From positions 806,001 through 870,000 of the forward strand of contig NZ_CP065997.1 in assembly GCF_016127315.1 (NCBI RefSeq): 64,000 nucleotides of DNA, written 5' to 3'. This document shows positions 26,118 through 34,615 of the stretch, piece after piece (position 1 is the stretch's first letter; every line of letters begins with the position of its first letter). Position numbers and translations under genes: made by a program. This DNA is from Achromobacter deleyi. GTDB taxonomy: Bacteria > Pseudomonadota > Gammaproteobacteria > Burkholderiales > Burkholderiaceae_B. Below the pieces are notes generated by a model. That model had not been told where the DNA came from and made no database searches. It saw only the letters and a list, made by a program, of their open reading frames with translations.

Positions 26118-27023
26118 TCAGGCGGGCTCGGCCATGTCCTGGAAGCGCCGCGTGAGGATGTCGACGAAGGCCTCGGTCACCACCGACGGCGCGGTCTGCG
26201 CCGGATAGGCCATGCAGACCCGCACCGGCAGCCTGGGCATGAACGGGCGTATCGCCAGCTGCTGCGCGAAGACGTCGGCGATATACGGATTGACGATCCC
26301 CAGGCCGGTGCCGGCCGCGGCCAGCGCGCAGATCGTCGATGAATACGTGGTCTCGATTTCCGACACCGGCTGCACCTGATGCGCCAGCATCGCGCCGCGC
26401 AACTGCAGGTAGACGTCGTCGTCGGCGTTCAGCACCAGCAGCCGGCGTTCGTTCAGGTCGGCGATGCCGATGGCCGGCAGCGCCGCCAGCGGATGGTCCG
26501 GCCGCATGACGCAGACCGCGGCGCTTTCGTGCAGGCTTTGCAGCGACAGGTGCGCGCCATCCAGCGGCACCGTCGTCACCACCACGTCATAGGTGCCATG
26601 CAGCAGCCCCTCGCGCAGATACTGGCTGCCCACGGTCTGCATGTTGATGTGCACGTCGGGATAGCGCTGCGCGAATTCCTCGACCGCGCCGGGCAGCATG
26701 CCCAGGCCCAGCGCCGGCGTGCAGGCCAGCCGCAACACCCCGCTGCCGCTGCGCCGCATGGCGGCCACCCGGTCCTCGATGCGCTCCAGGCCGACGAAGT
26801 GGCGCTTGACCGTATCGAACAGGTCCTTGGCCTCGCGCGTCGGCCGCAGGCGGCCGCGCTCCATGTCGAACAATTTCAGGCCGCTGGCCTGTTGCGCCTG
26901 CGCCAGCAGGCGGCTCACCGACGGTTGCGTGGTGCGCAGCATCTGCGCCGCGCCGGTGGTGGTGCCGGCCAGCATTACCGCGTGGAAGGCTTCGATCTGA
27001 CGGAAATTCAGCGGTCGGCTCAT
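26118..27023 (-). CDS. LysR-family transcriptional regulator
   Basis: 301 residues. The N-terminal helix-turn-helix is RQIEAFHAVMLAGTTTGAAQ with TTQPSVSRLLAQAQQASG. The effector-binding domain begins near GVLRLACTPALGLGMLPG. ATG at 27023 (MSRPLNFRQIEAFHAV) is chosen; the open frame runs further upstream without family similarity. It is divergent from the Bug protein gene at 27167 and is the likely regulator of it, perhaps also of the ligase gene behind it. Confidence 0.92.
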   Translation of the reverse strand: MSRPLNFRQIEAFHAVMLAGTTTGAAQMLRTTQPSVSRLLAQAQQASGLKLFDMERGRLRPTREAKDLFDTVKRHFVGLERIEDRVAAMRRSGSGVLRLACTPALGLGMLPGAVEEFAQRYPDVHINMQTVGSQYLREGLLHGTYDVVVTTVPLDGAHLSLQSLHESAAVCVMRPDHPLAALPAIGIADLNERRLLVLNADDDVYLQLRGAMLAHQVQPVSEIETTYSSTICALAAAGTGLGIVNPYIADVFAQQLAIRPFMPRLPVRVCMAYPAQTAPSVVTEAFVDILTRRFQDMAEPA

Positions 27024-27047
27024 GGGGTCACAGGGTATAGCAAACTT

Positions 27048-27060
27048 GCATAGACTATGC
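27048..27060. promoter_or_regulatory. Palindrome GCATAG-A-CTATGC, candidate LysR operator
   Basis: A perfect 6+1+6 inverted repeat lies 25 bases upstream of the LysR gene, in the 143-base gap it shares with the divergent Bug gene. LysR proteins usually bind such dyads and repress themselves. No other strong dyad is seen in the gap, and an A/T-rich stretch follows. Confidence 0.4.
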
Positions 27061-27166
27061 CGAAAAAAGAATTTTTTCAAATACTTAGCCACTCCTACAC
27101 TCGTGGCTCTTCGGGTGCTCCTGTTCCGCGCCTCAACGAAAAACCAACCGCTGTAGGGGAAATACC

Positions 27167-28159
27167 ATGCGTTCAAGCCGTCCCTGGCGCCGCCGCGTCC
27201 TGCAAGCCCTTTGCCTGACCCTGGCGAGCGCGGCCCTGCCGTTCGCCGCCCAGGCCCAAGCCAATTATCCGGAACATCCGTTACGGATCATCGTGCCGTT
27301 CACCGCGGGCGGCAGCTCCGACATCCAGGGACGCCTGCTGGCCGAACACCTGGGCAAGCTCTACGGCCAGCCGGTCGTGGTCGAGAACCGTCCCGGCGCG
27401 GGCGGCCATATCGGCGGCAAGTACGTCGCCGACTCCGGCCCCGACGGCTACACCCTGCTGCTCGGCTCCATCGGCCTGCATGCCACCTACGGCGTCTATA
27501 AGAACCTGAACTACCGGCCCGCCGACGATCTCAAGGTCATCACCGTCGTCGCCGAAATGCCGCACGTGGTCGTGGCCAGCCCCACCCTCGAAGCCAACAC
27601 CCTGGCCGAGCTGACCGCCCAGGCCAAGGCCAAGCCCGACAGCCTGCACTTCGGCTCGGCCGGCGTCGGCTCCTCGGTGCATATGGTAGGCGAACTCTAC
27701 AAAATGGCCTCGCAGGCCCCGATCGTGCACATTCCCTACCGCGGCAGTTCGGCCGCCATCAACGACCTGCTCGGCGGCCAGATCCAGCTGCTGTTCGAGA
27801 ACGTGCCCACCACCATCGGCTACATCCAGAGCGGCAAGCTCAAGGCGCTGGCCATCACCGGCGCCACCCGCTCGGCCGCGCTGCCCAACGTGCCCACCGC
27901 CGCCGAGGCCGGCCTGCCGGGCCTGACCGTGACGTCCTGGACCACGCTGGCCGCCAGCAAGGACGTGCCCGACGCGCTGATCGAGAAAATCAGCGCCGAC
28001 CTGCGCCGCGTCTACGCCGATCCGTCGTTCCGCGCCGGCCTCGAGCGGCTGGGCATGACGCCCGTGGGCAACAGCCCGGCCGAGGCGCGCGACTTCGTCG
28101 AGCGCGAACGCGCGCGCTGGAACAAGGTCATCGAGACCGAACACATCAGCGCCGGCTGA
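27167..28159 (+). CDS. Bug/TctC-family periplasmic solute-binding protein
   Basis: 330 residues. A signal peptide (RRRVLQALCLTLASAALPFA, then AQAQA) precedes the mature part. The family phrases YPEHPLRIIVPFTAGGSSDI, VENRPGAGGHIGGKYVA and ADGYTLLLG-like PDGYTLLLG are present. Bug proteins bind carboxylates or similar anions, and are greatly expanded in Bordetella and Achromobacter. No TctAB membrane genes are adjacent, as is usual for orphan Bug genes. The downstream propeller gene is probably cotranscribed. Confidence 0.93.
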   Translation: MRSSRPWRRRVLQALCLTLASAALPFAAQAQANYPEHPLRIIVPFTAGGSSDIQGRLLAEHLGKLYGQPVVVENRPGAGGHIGGKYVADSGPDGYTLLLGSIGLHATYGVYKNLNYRPADDLKVITVVAEMPHVVVASPTLEANTLAELTAQAKAKPDSLHFGSAGVGSSVHMVGELYKMASQAPIVHIPYRGSSAAINDLLGGQIQLLFENVPTTIGYIQSGKLKALAITGATRSAALPNVPTAAEAGLPGLTVTSWTTLAASKDVPDALIEKISADLRRVYADPSFRAGLERLGMTPVGNSPAEARDFVERERARWNKVIETEHISAG

Positions 28160-28178
28160 CCTTCCCATTCTTCATTTG

Positions 28179-29453
28179 ATGAGTCGCATGACCACTCCCG
28201 CCATCGCCTGCCGCCGCCTGCAAGACGCGCCCTGGCATCACTTCTTCGGCTACTACAACAAGACCGTCTGGCACCGCGGCGGCCGCTACCTGCTGGCCAA
28301 CCGCACGCCGGTCAAGGACGCCGTCCTCACGCCCGGGCTGCGCGCCGAGGTCGGCTACTTCGACCTGCAGGACGGCGACCGCTACCACGCCGTCGGCGCC
28401 ACCACCGCCTGGAACTGGCAGATGGGCTGCCAGTTGCAGTGGCTGGACGGCCAGGCCGAGCCGCAGCTGATCTACAACAGCCGGCGCGACGACGATGGCG
28501 GCTTCTATCCCGGATTCCGCTCGGCGGTCCACAACCTCGTCACCGGCCAGACCCGCTACCTGCCGCTGCCGATCTACGTCGCCGCCCCCGACAGCCGCTA
28601 CGCGCTGTGCGTGGACTACCGCCGGCTCTACATCACGCACCAGACCATCGGCTACAGCGAACACGCGCCCGCGCCGGTGGCCAACGCGCCGGCCGACGAC
28701 GGCATCCACACGCTCGACCTGGACAGCGGCGCCCACCGCCTGCTGGTCAGCTACGCCGACCTGCGCAACTTCCATCCGCGCGCCTCGATGGAACGCGCCA
28801 TCCACTGGGTCAGCCACATCGAGGTCAACCCCTCGTCGACGCGCATCCTGTTCCTGCATCGCTGGACCGAGCGCGTCGAGGACGAGACCTGCTTCCTGCA
28901 CCGCCTCATCACCATGAACCCGGACGGCAGCGACATGCGCCTGCTGGAATGTTCCGACCACCCGCTGCCGCAGCTGGCCGACGATTTCGATCCGGACGCG
29001 GTCGGCACCTTCGACTACGAGAAATCGGAATACCAGATCTCGCATCCGCTGTGGCGCGACGACCGCTCGATCATTGTCTGGGGACCGCATGCCGGCCGCA
29101 TCCACTACCACCTGTACGAAGACGCCGACGGCGGACAGGTGCAGGTGGTGGGCGACGGCGTTCTCACCGAGAACGGCCACATGACGTTTTCACCGGTGGA
29201 CAGCCGCTGGCTGCTGAGCGACACCTATCCCGATCCCGTCACCCACGAACGCATCCTGTTCCTCTATGACATGCGCACCGGGCAACGCCACGACCTCGGC
29301 AGCTTCTACGCCGACCCGGCCCTGTCCAAGGAAAACCGCTGCGACCTGCATCCGCGCTGGAGCCGCGACGGCACGCAGGTGTGCGTGGACTCGGTGCACG
29401 AAGGCGAACGCCAGATGTACGTGCTGGACGTCGCGCCGATCGTGAAAGCCTGA
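28179..29453 (+). CDS. PD40-type beta-propeller protein of unknown function
   Basis: 424 residues, no signal peptide. The N-terminus PWHHFFGYYNKTVWHRGGRY is followed by repeated blades with the TolB-like pattern: AWNWQMGCQLQWL, TRILFLHRWTERV and LHPRWSRDGTQVCVDS. This architecture is found in oligogalacturonate-lyase-like and other PD40 proteins. His and Trp residues at the start suggest a metal or sugar site. It lies 19 bases after the Bug gene, so the ligand of the two may be shared. ATG at 28179 is used; 28188 is also possible. Confidence 0.7.
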   Translation: MSRMTTPAIACRRLQDAPWHHFFGYYNKTVWHRGGRYLLANRTPVKDAVLTPGLRAEVGYFDLQDGDRYHAVGATTAWNWQMGCQLQWLDGQAEPQLIYNSRRDDDGGFYPGFRSAVHNLVTGQTRYLPLPIYVAAPDSRYALCVDYRRLYITHQTIGYSEHAPAPVANAPADDGIHTLDLDSGAHRLLVSYADLRNFHPRASMERAIHWVSHIEVNPSSTRILFLHRWTERVEDETCFLHRLITMNPDGSDMRLLECSDHPLPQLADDFDPDAVGTFDYEKSEYQISHPLWRDDRSIIVWGPHAGRIHYHLYEDADGGQVQVVGDGVLTENGHMTFSPVDSRWLLSDTYPDPVTHERILFLYDMRTGQRHDLGSFYADPALSKENRCDLHPRWSRDGTQVCVDSVHEGERQMYVLDVAPIVKA

Positions 29454-29459
29454 CGCCGC

Positions 29460-30116
29460 TCAGCCTTCGCGCGCGACCTGGCGCAGCGCCTGCTCGAACA
29501 CGTCCGCCGGCTGGCCGCCGGACACCAGGTACTTGCCGTTCAGGATCACCGACGGCACCGAGGTGATGCCGCGGTCGCGCCATTCGGCTTCTTCCTTGCG
29601 CACCTCTTCGCTGTAGCGGCCCGAGGCCAGCACCGCGCGCGCCTCGGCCGCGTCCAGGCCGGCGTCGGCCGCCGCCTGCACCAGCACCTCGACGTCGCTG
29701 GTGTCCTGGTTGTCGAAGTGATAGGTCTCCAGCAGGCGCTTTTTCAGCGCCGTCTGGCTGCCCTGGCCCTCCAGGCCGGCCCAATGCAGCAGGCGGTGGG
29801 CATCGAAGGTATTGAACGAGCGGTTGTCGTCGCCCATGCGCATGCGCATGCGCATCCCGACCGCCGCGGCGCGCTCGCTGATCACCTTGCGATTGGCCTG
29901 CACCTGCTCGCGGCTGTAGCCATACTTGGCCATCAGGCGCTCGATGGTGTTCTGGCCGCCCTTGGGCATGTCGGGATTGAGCTCGAACGGCCGGAAATGC
30001 AACTCGACCTCGGCCTCGTCGCCCACCCGCTCGATCGCGGCCAGCAGGCCGCCCAGGCCGACCGCGCACCAGGGGCAGGCGACATCGGACACGAAATCAA
30101 CAGTGATCTTGGACAT
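29460..30116 (-). CDS. FrnE-type DsbA-family protein
   Basis: 218 residues. A thioredoxin-fold protein with the redox motif CPWC in DFVSDVACPWCAVGLGGL and the late cis-Pro region GITSVPSVILNGKYLVSGGQ. There is no signal peptide, so it is cytosolic, like FrnE proteins linked to oxidative stress. ATG at 30116 gives MSKITVDFVSD; longer frames have no support. A run MRMRMRM (29836-29856) comes from a repeated atgcgc hexamer. It is convergent with the propeller gene. Confidence 0.9.
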   Translation of the reverse strand: MSKITVDFVSDVACPWCAVGLGGLLAAIERVGDEAEVELHFRPFELNPDMPKGGQNTIERLMAKYGYSREQVQANRKVISERAAAVGMRMRMRMGDDNRSFNTFDAHRLLHWAGLEGQGSQTALKKRLLETYHFDNQDTSDVEVLVQAAADAGLDAAEARAVLASGRYSEEVRKEEAEWRDRGITSVPSVILNGKYLVSGGQPADVFEQALRQVAREG

Positions 30117-30201
30117 GGAACTCTCCGGGAACAGTCCCCAAGCGTAGACCAAACCACGGCGCCACATTGAAGAAACCCTGGGCGCGCCAGGGCCGGGCCG
30201 C

Positions 30202-30978
30202 CTAGCGCGCCGCTTTCCGATCGAACAGGATCCGCTCGATCGCGCGCACGCGGTCGCGGCGCCGCCTGACCGCGCGCACCGCCCTGCCAAAAAGGCGCTT
30301 GCGCCGCCTGGCCTCGCGGCTGGCCTGCAGATGCTCGATGAACACCTCGTCGCACGCCGCATTGTCGGTCTTGTCGAAGATCCAGCAATAGGCAACGGGC
30401 AGCCGCGCCTGCCGATAACGCGGCTCGGCGGACGAGGCGTCCTCGGCCAGCAGGCGCTCCAGCACCCGCTGGTCCCACTCGTCGGGATTCTCCGCGCAGG
30501 CCCGCGCCCATGCTTGCAACAGCGCGGACGCGCCCGCCGTATGGTTGATGAAAAGCGTGCCGCTCAGCAACTGGCCGCCGGGCTCATGGTAGGCGGCGAT
30601 ATCGCAGTCCAACGCGGCCAGCGTCGGCCACGGATCGCGATGAAACACCGCATCCACGTCGACATACAGCAGCGGCCCCGTGTGCTTCTTGCGCATGGCA
30701 ACCAGCACCGATGGCTTCATGGACGCATTGCGCACCCAGGACCCGGTGGATTCGATCGGCTCGGCGTCGACGGCAAGCCCCAGCCGTTGCGCCGAGCGCA
30801 GCAGGCGATTCTTTTCCGCCTCGTAAATGCTGTCGCGGGTGAAAAACGCCACCACCATGCCCGTGGCGCTGCCTCGTCGCCCGCCCGGCGCCACCGTTTC
30901 GGGCCCCGGAAAGCTCGGAACCCCTCGCGCCTGCTCCGCGGACCAGCCAAACCACCTGCGTCGAAACCAATCGAACAT
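30202..30978 (-). CDS. Putative nucleotide-diphospho-sugar transferase
   Basis: 258 residues. The core LLYVDVDAVFHRDPW has the DxD metal/nucleotide-sugar motif of GT-A fold glycosyltransferases. Later phrases (HEPGGQLLSGTLFINHTAGA and EWDQRVLERLLAE) match proteins annotated as nucleotide-diphospho-sugar transferases. The C-terminus is very Arg-rich (RRKRLFGRAVRAVRRRRDR). No glycan cluster surrounds it. The acceptor is unknown. Confidence 0.65.
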   Translation of the reverse strand: MFDWFRRRWFGWSAEQARGVPSFPGPETVAPGGRRGSATGMVVAFFTRDSIYEAEKNRLLRSAQRLGLAVDAEPIESTGSWVRNASMKPSVLVAMRKKHTGPLLYVDVDAVFHRDPWPTLAALDCDIAAYHEPGGQLLSGTLFINHTAGASALLQAWARACAENPDEWDQRVLERLLAEDASSAEPRYRQARLPVAYCWIFDKTDNAACDEVFIEHLQASREARRRKRLFGRAVRAVRRRRDRVRAIERILFDRKAAR

Positions 30979-31323
30979 GATGCGCCACGCTTTTCAAGAT
31001 CAGGCAAAGCGGGCGTACCGGCGACGTCATGTCGACAGCGGGGGCAGGCTCGCACAACGCTTCTTCCGCCGTAACGCGACGCACGAGGGTGCGGGCGGTA
31101 CCGGCGCGGGAGCAAAGCGCAGGCGAAGTTTATGAATCGACGCGATGCGCGTCGACGCAATTGCAATCAGTCGAAATTCAAATCGCCACGCTGAAATAAT
31201 TCTGTGCGGCGCTTCCCTCTGAAAGGCCTTTTCAGGCCCAACAGAACTTTCAACCTGCTTTCCGGGCAAGGCCCAACGCGCGCCGGGAAAATCCCGGCGA
31301 CGTCGGCGCCGTGGTCGGCCGGA
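30979..31323. other. 345-base gap without a supported gene
   Basis: Between the glycosyltransferase start and the tautomerase stop. Reading frames here have no family likeness. One hairpin, TCGACGCG-atg-CGCGTCGA at 31137-31155, is perfect but has no T-tract. The stretch around 31130-31250 is A/T-richer than its surroundings. Confidence 0.6.
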
Positions 31324-31704
31324 TCAGGCGTACTGCGCGAGGCCGCCTCCCAGCGACCAGTTTTCCTTCAGCACCTCGACGAGGTTCACGAACACATCCT
31401 CGGGCCGCAGGCCGGGATCTTCGCCAAGCAATTCCGCAATCCGCCGGAACAGCGCCTTCTTCTGTTCCAACGTACGCGTGTTGTTCGCGGTGATCTGGAT
31501 GAACACCAGATCGTCGCTTCGAGCGATGTCGAGGTAGGTCGCCCCGTAACGGAAATTCGCGGCCTCGTGCTCGGTCATGACCATGAACTGGTCATCTTCG
31601 GGAACATTGAATGTCTCGCGCAGCGCACGATAAACGCTGTCGAAGATCGCTTGCCTGTAGGCCTCCGGCTTTCCGGAGCGCAACGAAATATGAGCGAACG
31701 GCAT
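31324..31704 (-). CDS. Tautomerase-family protein
   Basis: 126 residues. It begins MPFAHISLRSGKPEAYRQAI; after Met removal, Pro1 would be the catalytic base of the tautomerase superfamily. The rest has two beta-alpha-beta units (FVFIQITANNTRTLEQKKA region), which suits the longer subgroup rather than the 62-residue 4-oxalocrotonate type. aaggaggaaatttccc before the ATG is a strong ribosome site. It is divergent from a LysR gene 84 bases away that probably controls it. Confidence 0.85.
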   Translation of the reverse strand: MPFAHISLRSGKPEAYRQAIFDSVYRALRETFNVPEDDQFMVMTEHEAANFRYGATYLDIARSDDLVFIQITANNTRTLEQKKALFRRIAELLGEDPGLRPEDVFVNLVEVLKENWSLGGGLAQYA

Positions 31705-31736
31705 GGGAAATTTCCTCCTTGGTGGTCCCGCTGCCC

Positions 31737-31754
31737 ATTATCCATTCTGATAAT
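31737..31754. promoter_or_regulatory. Dyad ATTATC-N6-GATAAT, candidate LysR operator
   Basis: A perfect inverted repeat in the 84-base gap between the tautomerase and LysR genes. It contains two overlapping T-N11-A boxes (38/50 and 41/53 of 317xx), the classic LysR binding form. It lies 35 bases before the LysR ATG. Confidence 0.5.
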
Positions 31755-31788
31755 GTATGCGTTCTTATTTCAACGATAAAGTTTTGAA

Positions 31789-32646
31789 ATGACCAAGCGC
31801 GCCCTCGACCTGGAGGCGGTCAGAGCCTTCATCCGCATCGCCGAGCTGGGCAGTTTCACCCGCGCCGCCGAATCGCTGCAGACCACCCAGGCGGCGATCA
31901 GCCTGAAGCTCAAGCGGCTCGAAGAACGGCTGGATTTCAGGCTCGTCGAACGCACGCCCCGGCGCGTGGAGCTTTCGACCCATGGCGCGACCTTTCTCGA
32001 GCATGCGCGCAAGCTCATCGAGGCGCACGACCGGGCGGTCTCGGTGGTTGCAGGAACGCGGCAGCGTCTCGCCATCGGCATCAGCGACCATGTCGCGGGT
32101 CCGGAACTGCCGGCGCTGATCGCACGCATGAACGCGCAGGATCCCCGGCTGCTGATCGAAATCCGGATCGGCTCGTCGGCCGAGCTGCTGCAACGTTTCG
32201 ACCACAGGGAGCTCGATACCGTGATCGTCCGCTTCCAGGCCGGCCGCGGCGATGGGGAAATCCTCGCCGAAGAACAGTTCGGCTGGTTCGCCATGCCCGG
32301 ATGGCAACAGCGGGCCGGTGAGCCGCTGCCGCTGGCCACGATGGCCGAGCCCTGTGGCGTGCGGGCCCTGGCCGAGCAACTGCTCGATGCGGCCGGCATA
32401 CCCTGGACCGAAGTGTTCGTCGGTGGCGGCGTGATGACGGTCGCCGCCGCCGTCATGGCCGGGCTCGGGGTGGCGGCGCTTGCCCCGCGCATGGTGCCGT
32501 TCGGCGCGGTCGACGTCGGCCCCAGGCTGGGGCTGCCGGATCTGCCGCGGCTGCCCATCCTGCTGCATACCCGGGTCAGGGACAGCCGCGCGCGGGATGC
32601 GCTGGCCGCGCTCTCGGCGGCCTTTCGCGGCGCGGTGCGAAGCTGA
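31789..32646 (+). CDS. LysR-family transcriptional regulator
   Basis: 285 residues. The winged helix is EAVRAFIRIAELGSFTRAAE and TTQAAISLKLKRLEERLDFR, followed by LVERTPRRVELSTHGATFLE. The ligand domain starts near QRLAIGISDHVAGPELP. It is divergent from the tautomerase gene, its probable target. Confidence 0.92.
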   Translation: MTKRALDLEAVRAFIRIAELGSFTRAAESLQTTQAAISLKLKRLEERLDFRLVERTPRRVELSTHGATFLEHARKLIEAHDRAVSVVAGTRQRLAIGISDHVAGPELPALIARMNAQDPRLLIEIRIGSSAELLQRFDHRELDTVIVRFQAGRGDGEILAEEQFGWFAMPGWQQRAGEPLPLATMAEPCGVRALAEQLLDAAGIPWTEVFVGGGVMTVAAAVMAGLGVAALAPRMVPFGAVDVGPRLGLPDLPRLPILLHTRVRDSRARDALAALSAAFRGAVRS

Positions 32647-32726
32647 TCGTTCGAAGCGACGCCACGGGCCGCTTGAACACCCAAGGAGGGGGAACGTCGC
32701 TTACGGCCGGTTCTCGCCAGGCAACA

Positions 32727-32760
32727 AAAAACCCGCAGAACCAATGTTCATGCGGGTTTT
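32727..32760 (-). terminator. Rho-independent terminator after tRNA-Ser
   Basis: AAAACCCGCA (32727-32736) pairs with TGCGGGTTTT (32751-32760). On the minus strand a T-run follows the stem, so it ends the tRNA transcript. It may also serve the convergent LysR gene. Confidence 0.8.
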
Positions 32761-32809
32761 GGGGGCAAGCAGCGGGCGGATGACCGCGCGGCAACGCTTG
32801 TGAAATTCT

Positions 32810-32900
32810 TGGCGGACAGAGGGGGATTCGAACCCCCGATACGCTTTTGACGTATACACGCTTTCCAGGCGTGCGCCTTCAACCACTCGGCCACCTGTCC
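32810..32900 (-). tRNA. tRNA-Ser (anticodon GGA)
   Basis: Reads ggacaggtggccgagtgg at the 5' end, with a seven-pair acceptor stem (one G-U), the anticodon loop ctGGAaa, a long variable arm (tatacgtcaaaagcgta), the T-loop ggttcgaatcc and an encoded CCA at 32812-32810. The long variable arm and GGA anticodon define serine. Discriminator base is G. Confidence 0.97.
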
Positions 32901-32983
32901 TGATCCGGTACGCATTGCGAAAAATGCGAATCCGCGATTCTAGCAGATCGGCAAGAAAGCTGCATTGGCGGCGCGGGAAAAGA

Positions 32984-33013
32984 AAAAAGGGGACGCCATT
33001 GCATCCCCTTTTT
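32984..33013 (-). terminator. Rho-independent terminator of prkA-yeaH-ycgB
   Basis: AAAAAGGGGA (32984-32993) pairs with TCCCCTTTTT (33004-33013). It stands about 50 bases beyond the ycgB stop, and on the minus strand the stem ends in a T-run. Confidence 0.75.
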
Positions 33014-33064
33014 GCTACCGGAGCCCGCGCCGGCCAGGCCATGGCGGCTCCGAGCCTCCATCGC

Positions 33065-34615
33065 TCAGGCGTTAGGCGGATCCTGCTCGCGGTACGAGCC
33101 GACCGTGCCGTCAGGCTCGGTCTCCTCCAGTCGCACGCGGAACCCCCACAGGCGCGCCAGGTGTTTCATCACCTGCTCGGCATCCTCGGCCGCCAGCGGC
33201 CGGCCGCGGCTCTTCAGGTGGCGCAGCACCAGCGAACGGTCGGCGTCGCGGTTGAAACGGACCACCTGGATGTCCGGCACCTGGTTGTCGCGGTTGTGCT
33301 GCGCGGCCAGCAGGCGGCGGATGTCGCGGTAGCCGTCGTCGTCATGGATGGCGGCGACTTCCAGCTTGGGATTGGCCTGGTGGTCGGAGATCGCGAAGAA
33401 GCGGAACTCGCGGATCAGGCGCGGCGACAGGTACTGCGAGATGAAGGACTCGTCCTTGAAATTGCGCATGGCGAAGTCGAGCGTCTTCAGCCAGTCGCTG
33501 CCGGCGATGTCGGGGAACCAACGGCGGTCCTCGTCGGTGGGTTTTTCACAGATGCGGCGGATGTCCGACATCATCGCGAAGCCCAGCGCGTACGGGTTGA
33601 TGCCGCCGTAGCCGCGCTCGTCGAAGCCGCGCTGGCTGACGACGTTGGTGTGGCTCTGCAGGAACTCCATCATGAAGCCGTCGTTGACCAGCCCCTTCTC
33701 GTGCAACCGGTTCAGGATGGTGTAGTGCCAGAACGTGGCCCAGCCTTCGTTCATCACCTTGGTCTGGGTCTGCGGATAGAAGTACTGGGCGACCTTGCGC
33801 ACGATGCGCACCAGCTCCTTCTGCCACGGCGCCAGCTTGGGCGAGTACTTCTCGATGAAGTACAGCAGGTTCTCTTCCGGCTCGGGCGGGAACACCGACG
33901 CGGCGACCCGCTCGTCCTTGTCGGACTCCAGCCGCGGCAGCGTGCGCCACAGGTCGTTGTACTGCAGGCGCGCGTGCTCCTGGCGTTCGGCCTGGCGCGC
34001 GGCCTCTTCCTTGTACGAGATCGGCGTGGGCCGCTTGTAGCGGTCGACCCCATGGTGCGACAGCGCGTGGCAGGAATCCAGCAGCGCCTCCACCGCGTCG
34101 ATGCCGTAGCGGTCCTCGCAGTCCATCACGTACTTGCGGGCGAACACCAGGTAGTCCAGCACGCCATCGGCGTCGGTCCACTGGCGGAACAGGTAATTGC
34201 CCTTGAAGAACGAGTTGTGGCCGTAGCAGGCGTGCGCGATCACCAGCGCCTGCATCGTCATGGAATTCTCTTCCATGAGATACGCGATGCAGGGGTTGGA
34301 GTTGATCACGATCTCGTAGGCCAGGCCCTGCATGCCGCGCCGATAGAACTGCTCGTTGCGGATGAACTCCTTGCCGTACGACCAGTGCGGATAGCCAATC
34401 GGCAGGCCCGCCGACGCATAGGCGTCCAGCATCTGCTCCGAGGTGATGACCTCGATCTGGTTCGGATAGGTGTCCAGCCCGTATTCGCGCGCGACCTGCG
34501 AGATCGCGTCGTCATAGGACTGGATCAGTTCGAACGTCCATTCGGAACCTTGCGACAGCGGCCGGGGGCTGCCGGCCGACTCCGGCTCCACGAGTGCGCC
34601 CAGGATGGCATTCAT
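33065..34615 (-). CDS. ycgB: SpoVR-family protein YcgB
   Basis: 516 residues, the usual length. The family sequences WTFELIQSYDDAISQVAREY, IGYPHWSYGKEFIRNEQFYR and HACYGHNSFFKGNYLF are present, as well as the His-rich WATFWHYTILNRLHEKGL. The function is poorly known; it is co-conserved with PrkA and YeaH and linked to stationary phase. It overlaps yeaH by ATGA and is the last gene of the operon. Confidence 0.95.
   Translation of the reverse strand: MNAILGALVEPESAGSPRPLSQGSEWTFELIQSYDDAISQVAREYGLDTYPNQIEVITSEQMLDAYASAGLPIGYPHWSYGKEFIRNEQFYRRGMQGLAYEIVINSNPCIAYLMEENSMTMQALVIAHACYGHNSFFKGNYLFRQWTDADGVLDYLVFARKYVMDCEDRYGIDAVEALLDSCHALSHHGVDRYKRPTPISYKEEAARQAERQEHARLQYNDLWRTLPRLESDKDERVAASVFPPEPEENLLYFIEKYSPKLAPWQKELVRIVRKVAQYFYPQTQTKVMNEGWATFWHYTILNRLHEKGLVNDGFMMEFLQSHTNVVSQRGFDERGYGGINPYALGFAMMSDIRRICEKPTDEDRRWFPDIAGSDWLKTLDFAMRNFKDESFISQYLSPRLIREFRFFAISDHQANPKLEVAAIHDDDGYRDIRRLLAAQHNRDNQVPDIQVVRFNRDADRSLVLRHLKSRGRPLAAEDAEQVMKHLARLWGFRVRLEETEPDGTVGSYREQDPPNA

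Noticed and set aside
28146..29180. 344-codon minus-strand frame opposite the propeller gene
   Set aside because: Val/Ala/Arg-rich antisense shadow; the plus-strand frame has clear blade repeats.
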